The notes beneath the pieces were generated by a model, which worked only from the letters and a program-made list of their open reading frames with translations, was not told where the DNA came from and searched no databases. A stretch of DNA of 64,000 nucleotides from Sphaerospermopsis sp. SIO1G1 (GTDB lineage: Bacteria; Cyanobacteriota; Cyanobacteriia; Cyanobacteriales; Nostocaceae). Both the position numbers and the translations under genes were made by a program. Positions 47,147-57,076 of this stretch are shown here, piece by piece. How positions within the stretch are numbered: the first letter of the stretch is position 1; each line of letters starts with the position of its first letter. The stretch covers positions 124,001 to 188,000 of the forward strand of contig JAAHFX010000003.1 of NCBI GenBank assembly GCA_010672785.1. The letters are read 5' to 3'.

Positions 47147-48010
47147 TTAAATTTTCACTTCTTGCAACCAATTTTCTAAATCAGTAAAACTGGTAAAATC
47201 TAACAAAGCTTCACTCAAATTCTCCAATACAGGTAGCGGTAACTGAGAAATTTTATTTTGTATTTCTGGTGATATTTCTCCCAATCTTTTCTTTAATAAT
47301 CTCATCACCAGATTAACAGTTCCTTGTTCAATACCTTGTTCAATACCTTGTTTTCTTGCTTCTTCTTTTATATCTTGGTACAATCGTGTTTCTTCAAATG
47401 TAATTCCTAACATAGCTTCAGCCTCTCTGCGGGTTAAGTTCTCAAATTTGTAAGCGATAATAGTTGTGATCATCTCTATTATGGCTTCACTTGATGATGT
47501 TGGTATTTCTTGTTGAGTTCTGGTTAATAAATACCTAGCTTCTTCTGGGGCTTGACTTTTTTCCAAGGTAGTTAGTACCATCAAGGCTACCCAGATAGGT
47601 AATTGACGAATGTCTCCTAATTCATCTAAATAGACACGATGGAATTGATCTCCATTTAACAATGAGCGGTGGGGATAGGTATTCTTTTGTTCTATATTCC
47701 GAGATGGATAAATTATCACAATTTGCCAATCACTAAACCTCTCACTGTTACGGTAAAAGTAGAGTGACGACTCAGCAAATACCCGTTCATACAGAAGTTC
47801 ATCCTTTTGAAACTGCACTTCAGAGAAATAAACACCTCCTGGTTTTCCTTCAGGTGGTAAGAATACACCGTCAATTTCAAATTTGGGTTCTTTGACAGCC
47901 ACAGAATCAAAGCGATAATCATCTGCATTGGCTGGATAATTTCCTAAAAGTTGAAAAATTAGGGATGGTTGCTGTTGAAAAAGTTTATAAAAAATTGAAT
48001 CTCGACGCAT
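47147..48010 (-). CDS. DUF2887 / Rpn-like nuclease-family protein, copy 2
   Basis: This 287-residue paralogue of the gene at 28301-29212 has the same N-terminus (MRRDSIFYKLFQQQPSL) and core (FEIDGVFLPPEG...FSEVQFQKD). It carries only two GIEQ units (47323-47346) where copy 1 has six, and its C-terminus lacks the 54-bp duplication. High similarity over most of the length suggests a fairly recent duplication or gene conversion. The function is unknown. The gene is transcribed toward the Rieske gene. Confidence 0.8.
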   Translation of the reverse strand: MRRDSIFYKLFQQQPSLIFQLLGNYPANADDYRFDSVAVKEPKFEIDGVFLPPEGKPGGVYFSEVQFQKDELLYERVFAESSLYFYRNSERFSDWQIVIIYPSRNIEQKNTYPHRSLLNGDQFHRVYLDELGDIRQLPIWVALMVLTTLEKSQAPEEARYLLTRTQQEIPTSSSEAIIEMITTIIAYKFENLTRREAEAMLGITFEETRLYQDIKEEARKQGIEQGIEQGTVNLVMRLLKKRLGEISPEIQNKISQLPLPVLENLSEALLDFTSFTDLENWLQEVKI

Positions 48011-48105
48011 TAATTATATTTTAGCATGGATGATAATTAACATAGCATTAATGGTATCATGAATAGAGAAATTAAACTTTTAATAGTATCTGGAATTATT
48101 GACCA

Positions 48106-49044
48106 ATGGTTTTCTTTATTCAAGACGAACAATTACAAAATTTAGGTAATGAAGTTTTAGAGGATGTTTGGTCTCAATTTGATAGTTTAGCTAAAAATCA
48201 AATAGCTTTAACGTGGGTGGTTTATGATTATCCTGTTCCTGTAAATACAGGGGGTGCTTTAACGCCCGATGCTTTTTGGAAGCACTCTGTTAGGGGTTTT
48301 AATTATCGTGGGGGAGAACGCATTTATCCTGCTAGTGTGGTGAAATTATTTTATTTGGTTGCGGTGCATGAATGGTTAGAAAAAGGCATGATGAATACTT
48401 CCAAAGAATTGGAACGTGCTTTATCTGATATGATTATTGATTCTAGTAATGATGCTACCAGTTTAATAGTTGATATTCTCAGTGGTACAACTTCTGGCCC
48501 AGAATTACCTCCTGCTCCTTTTGAAACTTGGAAACATCAAAGAAATATTATTAACCGTTATTATCAATCTTTAGGTTGGGAAGAAATGACAAATATTAAT
48601 GTTTGTCAAAAAACTTGGGGTGATGGCCCTTATGGTAGAGAAAGGGTTTTCTATGGAGAAATGTTTGCAAATCGGAATATGGTGACAACTAATTCTCTGG
48701 CCAGATTATTACATAGTATAGTTGGTGGGGTGGCGGTTTCTAGCAGTAGATCCCAACAAATGATGTCTTTACTCAAACGCAGTATTAACCCAGATGAGTT
48801 ACCCCAAGATGTGGAAGAAGACCAAGTTACAGGGTTCTTAGGTGGTGGTTTACCAGAAAATAGTCAAATTTGGTCAAAAGCCGGTTGGACAAGTTCTGTT
48901 CGTCATGATGCAGCTTATATAGAAATACCGGAACAATGTCCTTATTTATTAATAGTTTTTACTGAGGGGAAAGCACAGGCTAAAAGTAGGGAAATTTTAC
49001 CTTTTATTTCCCAAAAAACAACTGAAGTTATGATTAATTTATAG
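48106..49044 (+). CDS. Class A beta-lactamase-like serine hydrolase
   Basis: This 312-residue protein has a penicillin-binding fold: Ser-x-x-Lys in ASVVKLFYL, SSNDAT in place of the SDN motif, and KAGWTSS in place of KTG. These satisfy the class A serine hydrolase pattern. No signal peptide is visible, which is unusual for a beta-lactamase and suggests a cytoplasmic esterase or peptidase-like role. The last 11 bases overlap the 3' end of the convergent toxin gene. Confidence 0.82.
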   Translation: MVFFIQDEQLQNLGNEVLEDVWSQFDSLAKNQIALTWVVYDYPVPVNTGGALTPDAFWKHSVRGFNYRGGERIYPASVVKLFYLVAVHEWLEKGMMNTSKELERALSDMIIDSSNDATSLIVDILSGTTSGPELPPAPFETWKHQRNIINRYYQSLGWEEMTNINVCQKTWGDGPYGRERVFYGEMFANRNMVTTNSLARLLHSIVGGVAVSSSRSQQMMSLLKRSINPDELPQDVEEDQVTGFLGGGLPENSQIWSKAGWTSSVRHDAAYIEIPEQCPYLLIVFTEGKAQAKSREILPFISQKTTEVMINL

Positions 49045-49312
49045 TGGTTGTATAGTTATCCGATCTGATTTCTCCAGATGCACCTTTTGAGACTTTAAAT
49101 TCTAGTTTATGAAATGACCATCCTTCAGGTAATTTAATTTTTCCCGGTAATGGTTCATTACGAGAATTTATCGGATATTGATCATCAATTAAATCTTCTA
49201 AAATTTGTGCCAAACACTCTACAAAATCAGACCTATAAGCTTTCGCAAGTTTTTTAAAAGAACGTTGAAAATTATCGGTTTTTTCAATCGAGAAGGGAGT
49301 TAAGCCAGTCAC
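49034..49312 (-). CDS. RelE/ParE-type toxin, C-terminally truncated
   Basis: This 92-residue protein begins with GTG at 49312. Residues 7-82 (IEKTDNFQRSFKKLAKAY, LPGKIKLPEGWSFHKLEF, SKGASGEIR) fit RelE/ParE-like toxins of cyanobacteria. At GEIR the family sequence normally continues with a strand and helix that carry catalytic residues. Here it becomes DNYTTTIN and stops inside the end of the neighbouring gene. It overlaps the antitoxin frame (49284-49312). I infer that a deletion removed its C-terminus and that it is probably inactive. Confidence 0.6.
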   Translation of the reverse strand: MTGLTPFSIEKTDNFQRSFKKLAKAYRSDFVECLAQILEDLIDDQYPINSRNEPLPGKIKLPEGWSFHKLEFKVSKGASGEIRSDNYTTTIN

Positions 49313-49871
49313 GCACTTCTCCTTTTTTCACACAATTTACGGTTTCTGAATTACAAGCATCTTTTAAAACTTGCCTCATCACATCTTTGTAAAATGGATG
49401 TTCTCTTTCTATCTGATCTAATTTTTCTTGTCCTAATGCTTTTAAATCTGATCATAAAATGACTGTGGTGGAAGCAGCTTGAGGTGGTAAACCCTGACGT
49501 GCTTTTTTCCAAGGAAATTCTAAGTGAGTCATATCACTTAAACGATAAGCATGATAACGGCCAAAATATTCCCAGACTTCTTCTAACAGTTCTTGATCAT
49601 CTTCTGATATTTCTGATAATGATTCTTGACTAGGAATAGGTAATTGTTGGGCTTCAAATTCGCTATAAAATCTATAGGCAGGTGGACATACTGGACCATA
49701 ACGCCATGCCTGTATTTCTTCGGGAAATAATGGTTGATCATACATAGCTAAATACAGACCTTGGGCATAGTAAAGCAGCTTTTGCACTTTCATATTTGTC
49801 ATTTTTGCTTCTATGCCATCTTGGTAAGCTTTGATTATAAAGTAGCGAGCTACAGTTAGACAATCAATCAT
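49284..49871 (-). pseudogene. Panacea-domain (DUF4065/SocA-like) antitoxin, split by an in-frame TGA
   Basis: The intact part (49452-49871, 139 codons) is a typical Panacea domain: DCLTVARYFIIKAY, MTNMKVQKLLYYAQGLYLA, WRYGPVCPPAYRFY. At 49452-49454 an in-frame TGA interrupts it after TTVIL. The same frame then continues for 55 codons (SDLKALGQEKLDQIEREHPF to VRDWLNSLLD) and ends at 49284, overlapping the toxin start, as expected for an intact antitoxin of about 195 residues. Either a nonsense mutation or readthrough explains this. Panacea antitoxins neutralise diverse toxins. Confidence 0.75.
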
Positions 49872-50144
49872 AATTACACTCGCAAATCAAACACAGTACA
49901 TATTCCATTATAGTTTAAATTCGTTGTTAAGTACAATTGTTCTATAAAATTATTCATCATATCATGAGGATTAATTTCCAGAAACACTTTTGCTATTTAT
50001 TGTCAAAACAACAATTTTTGTGACAATTGAGTTAGAATTATTAAAGGTTTGTTACAGAACTGGCAAAACATCCCCGCTTCTGTTAGAGCAACCAAACATT
50101 AAGTTTTCTAATCTAAAAACCTTAAACTACACATAAACCCTCTT

Positions 50145-51935
50145 ATGACGCTCCCAATTCGTAACGTCGCCATTATCGCCCACGTTGACCACGGTAAAAC
50201 TACGCTGGTTGACTCCCTCCTCAAACAGTCCGGCATTTTCCGCGAAGGCGAAGACGTTCCGGATTGTGTGATGGACTCCAACGATTTGGAGAGAGAGCGC
50301 GGAATTACTATTCTTTCCAAAAATACTGCGGTTAAATATAAAGATACCCTGATCAATATTGTTGATACTCCTGGACACGCTGACTTCGGTGGAGAAGTTG
50401 AACGGGTACTAGGTATGGTTGATGGTTGTATCCTGATTGTGGATGCTAACGAAGGGCCAATGCCCCAAACCCGCTTTGTACTGAAAAAGGCTTTGGAAAA
50501 AGGCTTGCGTCCTATTGTTGTTATTAACAAAATTGACCGAGCTAAAGCTGATCCTCACATTGCTGTAGATAAGGTGTTGGATCTGTTCTTGGAATTAGGT
50601 GCTGATGATGATCAGTGTGACTTCCCCTATTTGTTCGCTTCTGGAATGGCTGGTTATGCTAAGGAAAGCTTAGAAGCAGAATCAGTAGATATGCAGCCTT
50701 TGTTTGAAGCTATTTTACGGAACGTCCCCGCACCAGTGGGAGATGCTAGTAAACCTCTGCAATTGCAAGTTACTACTCTCGACTATTCTGAATATCTCGG
50801 AAGGATCGTCATTGGTAGAATCCATAACGGAACTATCAAGGCTGGACAACAGGCAGCGTTGATTACAGAAAGTGGCAATATTGTCAAGTCTAAAATTTCC
50901 AAGTTGATGGGATTTGAAGGCTTGAAACGGGTGGAATTAGAAGAAGCTTCCGCTGGTTATATCGTTGCTGTAGCTGGTTTTGCAGATGCTTACATTGGGG
51001 AAACTATCACAGATCCTAATGAACCCCAAGCATTACCGCTGATTAAAGTAGATGAACCAACCTTACAGATGACCTTCTGGGTAAACGATTCACCCTTTGC
51101 AGGTCAGGAAGGTAAACTGGTAACATCTCGTCAAGTACGCGATCGCTTGTTCCGAGAATTAGAAACCAACGTAGCTTTAAGAGTAGAGGAAACCGACTCC
51201 CCCGATAAATTCCATGTTTCTGGACGGGGTGAATTGCACTTGGGTATCTTGATTGAAACCATGCGTCGGGAAGGTTATGAGTTCCAAGTTTCTCAACCTC
51301 AAGTTATTTACCGCGAAGTTAATGGTCAACCCTGTGAACCTTTTGAATTGTTAGCTTTAGACGTTCCTGCGGATGCAGTTGGTAGCTGTATTGAACGTTT
51401 AGGACAACGGAAAGCAGAAATGCAAGATATGCAGCCTGGTGCTGGCGATCGCACACAGTTAGAATTCATTGTTCCTGCTCGTGGTTTAATTGGTTTCCGT
51501 GGTGAATTTATGCGGATGACCCGTGGTGAAGGGATTATGAACCACAGTTTCTTAGATTATCGTCCTTTATCTGGGGAAATTGAAGCTCGGAATAAAGGTG
51601 TGTTAATTGCTTTTGAAGAAGGTGTTTCCACATTCTACGCTTTGAAAAATGCCGAAGATAGAGGATCATTCTTCATTACACCAGGAACTAAAGTTTATAA
51701 AGGTATGATTGTCGGTGAACACAACCGTCCTCAAGACCTAGAATTGAATGTTTGCAAAACCAAACAGTTGACTAACCACCGAGCAGCAAGTGGTGATGAA
51801 CTGGTACAATTGCAAGCACCTGTAGATATGAGTTTGGAAAGAGCGTTAGAGTATATCGGTCCGGATGAGTTGGTGGAAGTTACACCTGAATCTATCCGTC
51901 TCCGTAAGATGGCGAAGAAGTTAGCTAGACGTTAA
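50145..51935 (+). CDS. typA: Translational GTPase TypA/BipA
   Basis: This 596-residue ribosome-binding GTPase is involved in stress adaptation and large-subunit assembly. G1 [11 protein letters not shown]2 ERGITIL, G3 [13 protein letters not shown] and G4 NKIDR are all present. Domains III and V and the TypA-specific C-terminus follow ([24 protein letters not shown]). Length is normal. The 273 bases upstream show no clear promoter. A short hairpin follows the stop. Confidence 0.97.
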   Translation: MTLPIRNVAIIAHVDHGKTTLVDSLLKQSGIFREGEDVPDCVMDSNDLERERGITILSKNTAVKYKDTLINIVDTPGHADFGGEVERVLGMVDGCILIVDANEGPMPQTRFVLKKALEKGLRPIVVINKIDRAKADPHIAVDKVLDLFLELGADDDQCDFPYLFASGMAGYAKESLEAESVDMQPLFEAILRNVPAPVGDASKPLQLQVTTLDYSEYLGRIVIGRIHNGTIKAGQQAALITESGNIVKSKISKLMGFEGLKRVELEEASAGYIVAVAGFADAYIGETITDPNEPQALPLIKVDEPTLQMTFWVNDSPFAGQEGKLVTSRQVRDRLFRELETNVALRVEETDSPDKFHVSGRGELHLGILIETMRREGYEFQVSQPQVIYREVNGQPCEPFELLALDVPADAVGSCIERLGQRKAEMQDMQPGAGDRTQLEFIVPARGLIGFRGEFMRMTRGEGIMNHSFLDYRPLSGEIEARNKGVLIAFEEGVSTFYALKNAEDRGSFFITPGTKVYKGMIVGEHNRPQDLELNVCKTKQLTNHRAASGDELVQLQAPVDMSLERALEYIGPDELVEVTPESIRLRKMAKKLARR

Positions 51936-51953
51936 TTGAAACGCTAATTTTCA

Positions 51954-51977
51954 GGGGTGGGAAATTTAAACCCACCT
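51954..51977 (+). terminator. Terminator-like hairpin after typA
   Basis: GGGTGGG pairs with CCCACCT across AAATTTAAA, 19 bases after the stop. Only a short T run (ATTTC) follows. Confidence 0.55.
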
Positions 51978-51984
51978 CAATTTC

Positions 51985-52155
51985 GGTTTGCAGCAAAAAG
52001 TCTTGTCGTAGAGGCTCAGAGGCAGGGTGCAGGGTGCAGGGAGATAATTAAAAAACTACTTTTTAATCTCTCGAAGTCGAAAAAGTGCAAAGTTTTCACT
52101 CACTGAACCTATAAAATCTTGCATTTGTTGAAAATGCAAACAGCAAGACCTAATT
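51985..52155. repeat. MITE-like element, family B (diverged)
   Basis: GGTTTGCAGCAAAAAGTCTTG at the left and AACAGCAAGACCTAAT at the right are imperfect inverted repeats. Inside is a GCAGGGT array (52022-52042). Confidence 0.55.
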
Positions 52156-52473
52156 TTTTATCTGCGCTCATCTGCGTTCATCTGCGTTATTTAATAATTA
52201 CTAAAAAAAGTATTTTCTCAATAAAATCCCCCCTATTCTCAATATTATTAGTAATAATTCCTATTAATTTAACGTATTTTGGTTATTTCAGCCACTGGTC
52301 TTGATCTTGTTTTGAGTTTTTGATATATTTAGTTATCATCCCAAGGGATTGATATAATCTTTTTACGACATAGTTGCAGATATCAAGAATTTTAACTCAG
52401 CAACATCTATAGGTGATGATTGGGAAATGAAATATAGGACTCCTGATTTTTTCATAAAGCTAGGTAAGGTAAT

Positions 52474-52674
52474 AGGACTTACGCATTGACAGGATAAACC
52501 AAATATGAGGTATGGGTTTCGTGTATTTTAACGTCATTTTTTAATGATTTTTGAGCGATAGCGAAGCTCTGCTGCAAGCAGGTCGCTATTGATCTGAAGT
52601 TAATCGTCAAAAGCCTGAAACGAGGGATTTTCGTTCACACACATCATGGTGAATTTGTACAGTGCGTAAGTCCT
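52474..52674. repeat. Family A element, long form (201 bp)
   Basis: The ends AGGACTTACGCA and TGCGTAAGTCCT are perfect inverted repeats. The interior is unrelated to the short copies and contains a GCGATAGCGAAGCTCTGC stem. It may be closer to the parental insertion sequence. Confidence 0.8.
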
Positions 52675-52719
52675 AGGTAAGAGGAAAGAGGTTTCGAGAT
52701 CCATTAAATTAGTAAAAGA

Positions 52720-54000
52720 TTAAGCTTCCCCGGTCTGAAGACGCGGGGATTTCTGAAGAGTCCACAATCGAACTTTCTTAGGCGCACTTAAAGCACCTCT
52801 ACTGATTCCACTAAGTTCTAAGCCTAGCTTTGTCGCTACTTTGCGGATTATATTTGCTGCACCATTACAGTCAGCGTTTATCAAATAACCTTTGTTTGAT
52901 TTATACAGACCGCGCTTTATTCTTTTACCTGATTCCTTCCACCCGTCGGGTTTTTCACCATGTTTAGGTAATTCGTCAGTATCTAAGAATGAAGCTTTAG
53001 AAGTATAAGATTCTTCTGTTTGCGCGAACTCAATACCATATTGTTCGCATAATTGTTCAATACGATTTTTCAACTTTGCTGTAGGAATTTGAACAAACTT
53101 TTGGTTGTTCTTTTTTCCCATATCACTACTATTTTTTTGACCTTCATTCCATCCAAAAATAAGAGTGCCTATATTATTTTCTAAGCAATGATTAACAACA
53201 ATTCTTGCAGCTTTATTAACTGCATCTCTCATTTGACGATTACGTTTTTCTGTAATTTTTGCTAATCGCTTAAACCAAAAACCTTGAGGCTTATTTTCTT
53301 TGATTTTGGCTAGGGATTTGTTGTACCACTGATTTAATGATTTCAGATGCAATCCATCGACAACAAAGGATGTACCTACATTAGAGACACAAGTAAGCCA
53401 GTTGTTCAACCCGTGGTCTATTCCTAAAACATTTGATTTGTTTAGTTTTATGGGTTTTACAGAAGATTTATAAACAAATTCAGCATAGAAGCAACAGTTA
53501 CGCGGTAATATTCTTATTTCTTTGATGTCTGACCAATTCAAATTAGTTGGCAATGGTAAAAAGAAATCTGATATTCCAAACCATGCTCTTACCCTGTTTC
53601 CTAATGGGAATCTAACTAAACCATTTTTTAATTTAAGCCATCTTTTAGGATAGGTGACAGTAAATAAACCACCAGATTTTCTATATTTTGGCGGTTTTGG
53701 CTTTTGGTTTAATTCTCCTTTTTTGGCTTTTGATAGCAGCTTTTTGAAAGACTTAAAAGCTTCACCAACATTTAAACAAGTTTGCTGCATTGAAGAAGCA
53801 TAACCAGCGTTAAAATGCTTGTTAGTTTTCATTTGAGCAGTTAAATCAAAACCGCTAACAATCTTTCCAGTCTTAAACCATATCTGTCGAGCATAATAAA
53901 CGGCGCAGTTATATAAATTATTAGATTGATAGCAAAGATATTCAATTATTGCTTGCGTTTCTTTATCCGTTTTTATCAAAACTTGTTGACAGCCAAACAA
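52720..54000 (-). mobile_element. tnpB: TnpB-only insertion element (IS200/IS605 or IS607 type): RNA-guided nuclease TnpB
   Basis: This 426-residue TnpB has the RuvC-like catalytic triad Asp195 (GIDHGLNN), Glu286 (FGWNEGQ) and Asp377 (NADCNGAANI). TnpB is a transposon-encoded, omega-RNA-guided DNA endonuclease. The usual zinc ribbon between Glu286 and Asp377 is missing: no Cys lies in residues 319-377. No tnpA transposase is present, so the element depends on one elsewhere. The 3' end of the gene, with its CCCCG...CGGGG hairpin (about 52727-52747), should form part of the omega RNA and the right end. The left boundary is not resolved. The ORF is intact. Confidence 0.88.
52722..52760 (-). ncRNA. 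Predicted 3' end of the TnpB omega RNA / right end of the element
   Basis: On the minus strand, CCCCG-CGTCTTCAGA-CCGGGG folds to a hairpin followed by AAGCTTAATC. Such a structure overlapping the tnpB stop is where omega RNAs end and the guide begins. The exact boundary is inferred. Confidence 0.5.
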
Positions 54001-54211
54001 TTAAATCACCTCCAAAATACGTTTAAACACTTAATAAATCCAATATTTTTTGTTATTTTTGTTGAAGTATCAGCGTATGACATTTTGAAGTGCGGAATGT
54101 GGGTTAAAAGAGCAGGGCTACCAAGCTCCCATATTATTTACGTGTTATTAGAACCGGATTGGGTATGATACAGCTTTTCCCTATTTAATGAAGTACATAC
54201 CAATTTATTTA

Positions 54212-54252
54212 CTGTTCCCTGTTCCCCGTTCCCTGTTCCCTGTTCCCTGTTC
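54212..54252. repeat. STRR array (TGTTCCC)
   Basis: About six TGTTCCC heptamers, one with a C substitution, lie between the tnpB element and the DUF1634 gene. Confidence 0.9.
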
Positions 54253-54288
54253 TCTCTCCTAACTATGAATTTGACACAACTACTGATC

Positions 54289-54756
54289 TTAAAATCCCGC
54301 TATCAGGCTATATCCTAAACTACACAAAACTAAGCCAGTAATAACAACATATACCAATTCCCGCTTCCACAGAAAAGTGATAAAAGAAATAATGACTCTG
54401 ATGATGGGTATGGAAACTAAAACTAAGATTCCTAATTGAATAATACCACGACTATCCCCTGATAAAACCGTCTCAAAAATACTGATTGGCGATCGCAATT
54501 CCGCAGGTGTACCTTGAAAAACCTGATACTCAGAGATTTCATCACCATGATCAATTAAATATAATATTGCACCTATTGATACTATTCCATTAGCAATTAA
54601 AACCCCATATTTAAGAAAAGTGTTCAAGATAGATTCTAACTGTTGTTCAGTAGAATTTTTGACAAACTTATCTTCTGGTTGAATGTTAATTTCCGAAGTA
54701 TGTTCTACGGTATTGACATTACTGGGTTTGTTTTCTATTGAGTCAGTTTTATACAT
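54289..54756 (-). CDS. DUF1634 membrane protein (TSUP partner)
   Basis: This 155-residue protein has a polar N-terminus (about 1-45) and three membrane helices (about 50-70, 110-130, 135-155). DUF1634 proteins are frequently encoded next to TauE/SafE permeases, as here, with a gap of 9 bases downstream of that gene. It is probably an accessory subunit or regulator of the transporter. Confidence 0.82.
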   Translation of the reverse strand: MYKTDSIENKPSNVNTVEHTSEINIQPEDKFVKNSTEQQLESILNTFLKYGVLIANGIVSIGAILYLIDHGDEISEYQVFQGTPAELRSPISIFETVLSGDSRGIIQLGILVLVSIPIIRVIISFITFLWKRELVYVVITGLVLCSLGYSLIAGF

Positions 54757-54765
54757 AAAATTCCT

Positions 54766-55590
54766 CTATAAACTGTTATAGATAATTTTCAAAGCCATCA
54801 ACACCAACACAACGCTAAAAACAATTCTCAAAATGTTGGTTTTAGCACCAATGAGAATTTTAGCTCCAATAAAAGCACCAGGCAATACTCCCAAAACCAC
54901 AGGCATAGATACTCCTGGATCAATATAACCTCTAGTTAAATATACTCCTGCTGATGCTGCGGCTGTGACAGAAATCATAAAATTACTGGTTGTGGTAGAA
55001 ACTTTAAAAGGTAAACCCATAATTTGATCCATTGCCAAAACTTTAAATGCCCCTGAACCAATTCCTAATAAGCCAGAAATTATACCCGCAATTAACATAA
55101 CGATAAAACCACCGGGTAAAGAATTGGCATGATAATAAATAAGTCCATCATTGCTTGGGTAAGTTCCTTGCAATTGGAAATATGCGGATAAGGGTTCTTG
55201 TGTACCACTCTCCGATGCTTCTACTTTTGGACGTTGAGATAAATAAGCTGAATAAAGTAATACAAAAGCAAGGATAAATCCTAATAGTTTAATTGAGATA
55301 AAAGTGGCTATCATTGCACCAATAATAGCTCCTACTGTGGTTGCTACTTCTAGAAACATCCCTAGACGCAAATTTGTGTAGCCTTTTTTGATATAAGTAG
55401 ATGCTGAACCCAAGGAGGTAGCAATTACAGATACCAAGGAAGCTCCCACAGCATAACGTATATCTACCCCAAATACAGAAGTTAATAGGGGTACGATGAC
55501 GACTCCACCACCTAAACCCGTGAGAGATCCTAAAAATCCGGCACTGAATGAACCTAGCCAGACTAAAATTGAAAAAACTAGTATACTCAA
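54766..55590 (-). CDS. TauE/SafE (TSUP) family anion permease
   Basis: This 274-residue membrane protein has about eight helices and the duplicated family signature: GFLGSLTGLGGGVVIVPLL near the N-terminus and IAGIISGLLGIGSGAFKVLA in the second half. TSUP transporters move sulfite, sulfonates and related anions. The substrate is unpredictable here. It is first in an operon with the DUF1634 gene. Confidence 0.9.
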   Translation of the reverse strand: MSILVFSILVWLGSFSAGFLGSLTGLGGGVVIVPLLTSVFGVDIRYAVGASLVSVIATSLGSASTYIKKGYTNLRLGMFLEVATTVGAIIGAMIATFISIKLLGFILAFVLLYSAYLSQRPKVEASESGTQEPLSAYFQLQGTYPSNDGLIYYHANSLPGGFIVMLIAGIISGLLGIGSGAFKVLAMDQIMGLPFKVSTTTSNFMISVTAAASAGVYLTRGYIDPGVSMPVVLGVLPGAFIGAKILIGAKTNILRIVFSVVLVLMALKIIYNSL

Positions 55591-55839
55591 AACCTATTCC
55601 TCGTGATCCGAGATTTCTCAATATGATTAACTAATAATAAATATAAATCGTTACTAATAACAAGAAGTTGATACCAATTATTGTGCAGCTAGATTGAATA
55701 TGACGGGAAAGTGTGCAAAACCATGTATATTCAGATATGAAATTTATTTTGGACGACTACTTATAAGTAATAAATATATGAATGATTTTAGAAATCAAAC
55801 CTGATCCTTATCAAAAGGATCGCATCGAAATTTTACCAA

Positions 55840-56619
55840 TTAGCGGAATCGGTTGACAACATAATCAAAATGACCTGGATAAAAAGAATGTGTGATAAAT
55901 TGTTTGGTAGCTGAACATTCTAACAATTGTCCAACTTGATTTTGATTGTAGTGGAATAAAGCTGTAAAATCCGATAGTCGAGATACTTGTTGAATGTTAT
56001 GAGAAATAAACACAATTGTCAGTTCAGAACTGAGACATTCTATTACTTCCTCAATTTTTGCAGCACTGATATAATCAAGTCCTGCACAGATTTCATCTAT
56101 GAGTAGAACTTGTGGTTTGACAGCTAAAGCACGAGCAATACATAGTCTTTTTTGTTGTCCATAGGATAAATCTAAGGCAGATTTATGGAGTTTATTTTTT
56201 AATTCTTCCCAAAGATGGACAGTTTTTAGTGATGATTGGATAATTTTGTCTAATTCTACTTTTGGATTCCAGCCAATCAGTTTTACACCATAGGCAATGT
56301 TATCATAAATGCTCATGGGAAATAGATTAGGTTTAGCATACACTAAACTAATTTGACGACGTAAACGATTTAAGTTAACTCGACGACCATAAATATTTTG
56401 ACCAAAAAATTCTATTTTTCCTTCGGTTTTGATATTCCCATCTAATTCATTCATCCGATTGAGAGATTGTAAGAAAGTAGACTTTCCACAACCACTAGGG
56501 CCGACTATAGCTGTGATTTGATTTTGAGGAATATCCAAACAAGTATCTTCGATGATTTTTTGATTTTCATAGTAAATATTGAAGTTTCTAATTCTAAGAG
56601 CAGGAATTTTTTTACTCAT
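55840..56619 (-). CDS. Orphan PstB-like phosphate-type ABC ATPase, degenerate
   Basis: From the ATG at 56619 this is a 259-residue ABC ATPase most like PstB: FNIYYENQKIIEDTCLDI, Walker A GPSGCGKST, and LQSLNRMNEL. The signature is LSYGQQKRL (normally LSGGQQ), and Walker B reads LLIDEICAGLD (normally DEPxSALD), with Pro replaced. No pstS/C/A genes are adjacent. The ATG at 56778 would add 53 hydrophobic residues that look spurious. It may be a diverged regulator or a subunit of a distant transporter. Confidence 0.78.
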   Translation of the reverse strand: MSKKIPALRIRNFNIYYENQKIIEDTCLDIPQNQITAIVGPSGCGKSTFLQSLNRMNELDGNIKTEGKIEFFGQNIYGRRVNLNRLRRQISLVYAKPNLFPMSIYDNIAYGVKLIGWNPKVELDKIIQSSLKTVHLWEELKNKLHKSALDLSYGQQKRLCIARALAVKPQVLLIDEICAGLDYISAAKIEEVIECLSSELTIVFISHNIQQVSRLSDFTALFHYNQNQVGQLLECSATKQFITHSFYPGHFDYVVNRFR

Positions 56620-57076
56620 GCTGAAAAAAAAGATATTTAAAAACACCAAGTAATTGACTGGAAAAATAGTCAATTTTGCTATCTGTATGTACTGGAGAAT
56701 AAGAGAATTTAATCTATAAATAGCAGAAAACTGATTGATATACGTTGATGTAAGTGTGTCAAGTTTAACTGAATTCAATGATTATTACTATATCACTGTA
56801 TTACTTAATCATATAAAATAAATAACAACTGAAAAGGCTGATTAGATAAAGAATGTGTGAAGACACTCAAAATTTTAGGTAATCAGCTACAGCAAGTATT
56901 GCATTTTTTGGTCAATTACACGTAAGTCTTAAAGATCATCCAAGAAGTGAGATATTTGATCTTTCCATTCCTAAATGCTTACTTAAAATCTACTCAATTT
57001 GATCACAGATGGGGATAATTTTTGATAGATGTGCGTCCTAGTAGTTTGTCTATAATCAAGCAGAGGTTGATTATCT
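56620..57076. other. Divergent AT-rich intergenic region
   Basis: It lies between the PstB-like and TPR genes. I see no repeat element, hairpin or convincing promoter. Confidence 0.45.

Larger units (their letters stand above)
51978..52719. other. Intergenic region with two repeat elements
   Basis: It holds a family B element (51985-52155), an AT-rich stretch without genes, and a long family A element (52474-52674), up to the tnpB element. Confidence 0.65.

Noticed and set aside
48106..49044. Antibiotic-resistance beta-lactamase
   Set aside because: The Ser-x-x-Lys fold is present, but there is no signal peptide and the KTG motif is altered, so a true resistance role is not supported.
50108..50530. 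Minus-strand frame opposite the start of typA
   Set aside because: It is a shadow of the highly conserved G domain of TypA.
52720..54000. Complete IS605 element with tnpA
   Set aside because: No Y1 transposase (HUH motif and Tyr) is encoded on either side of tnpB within the window.
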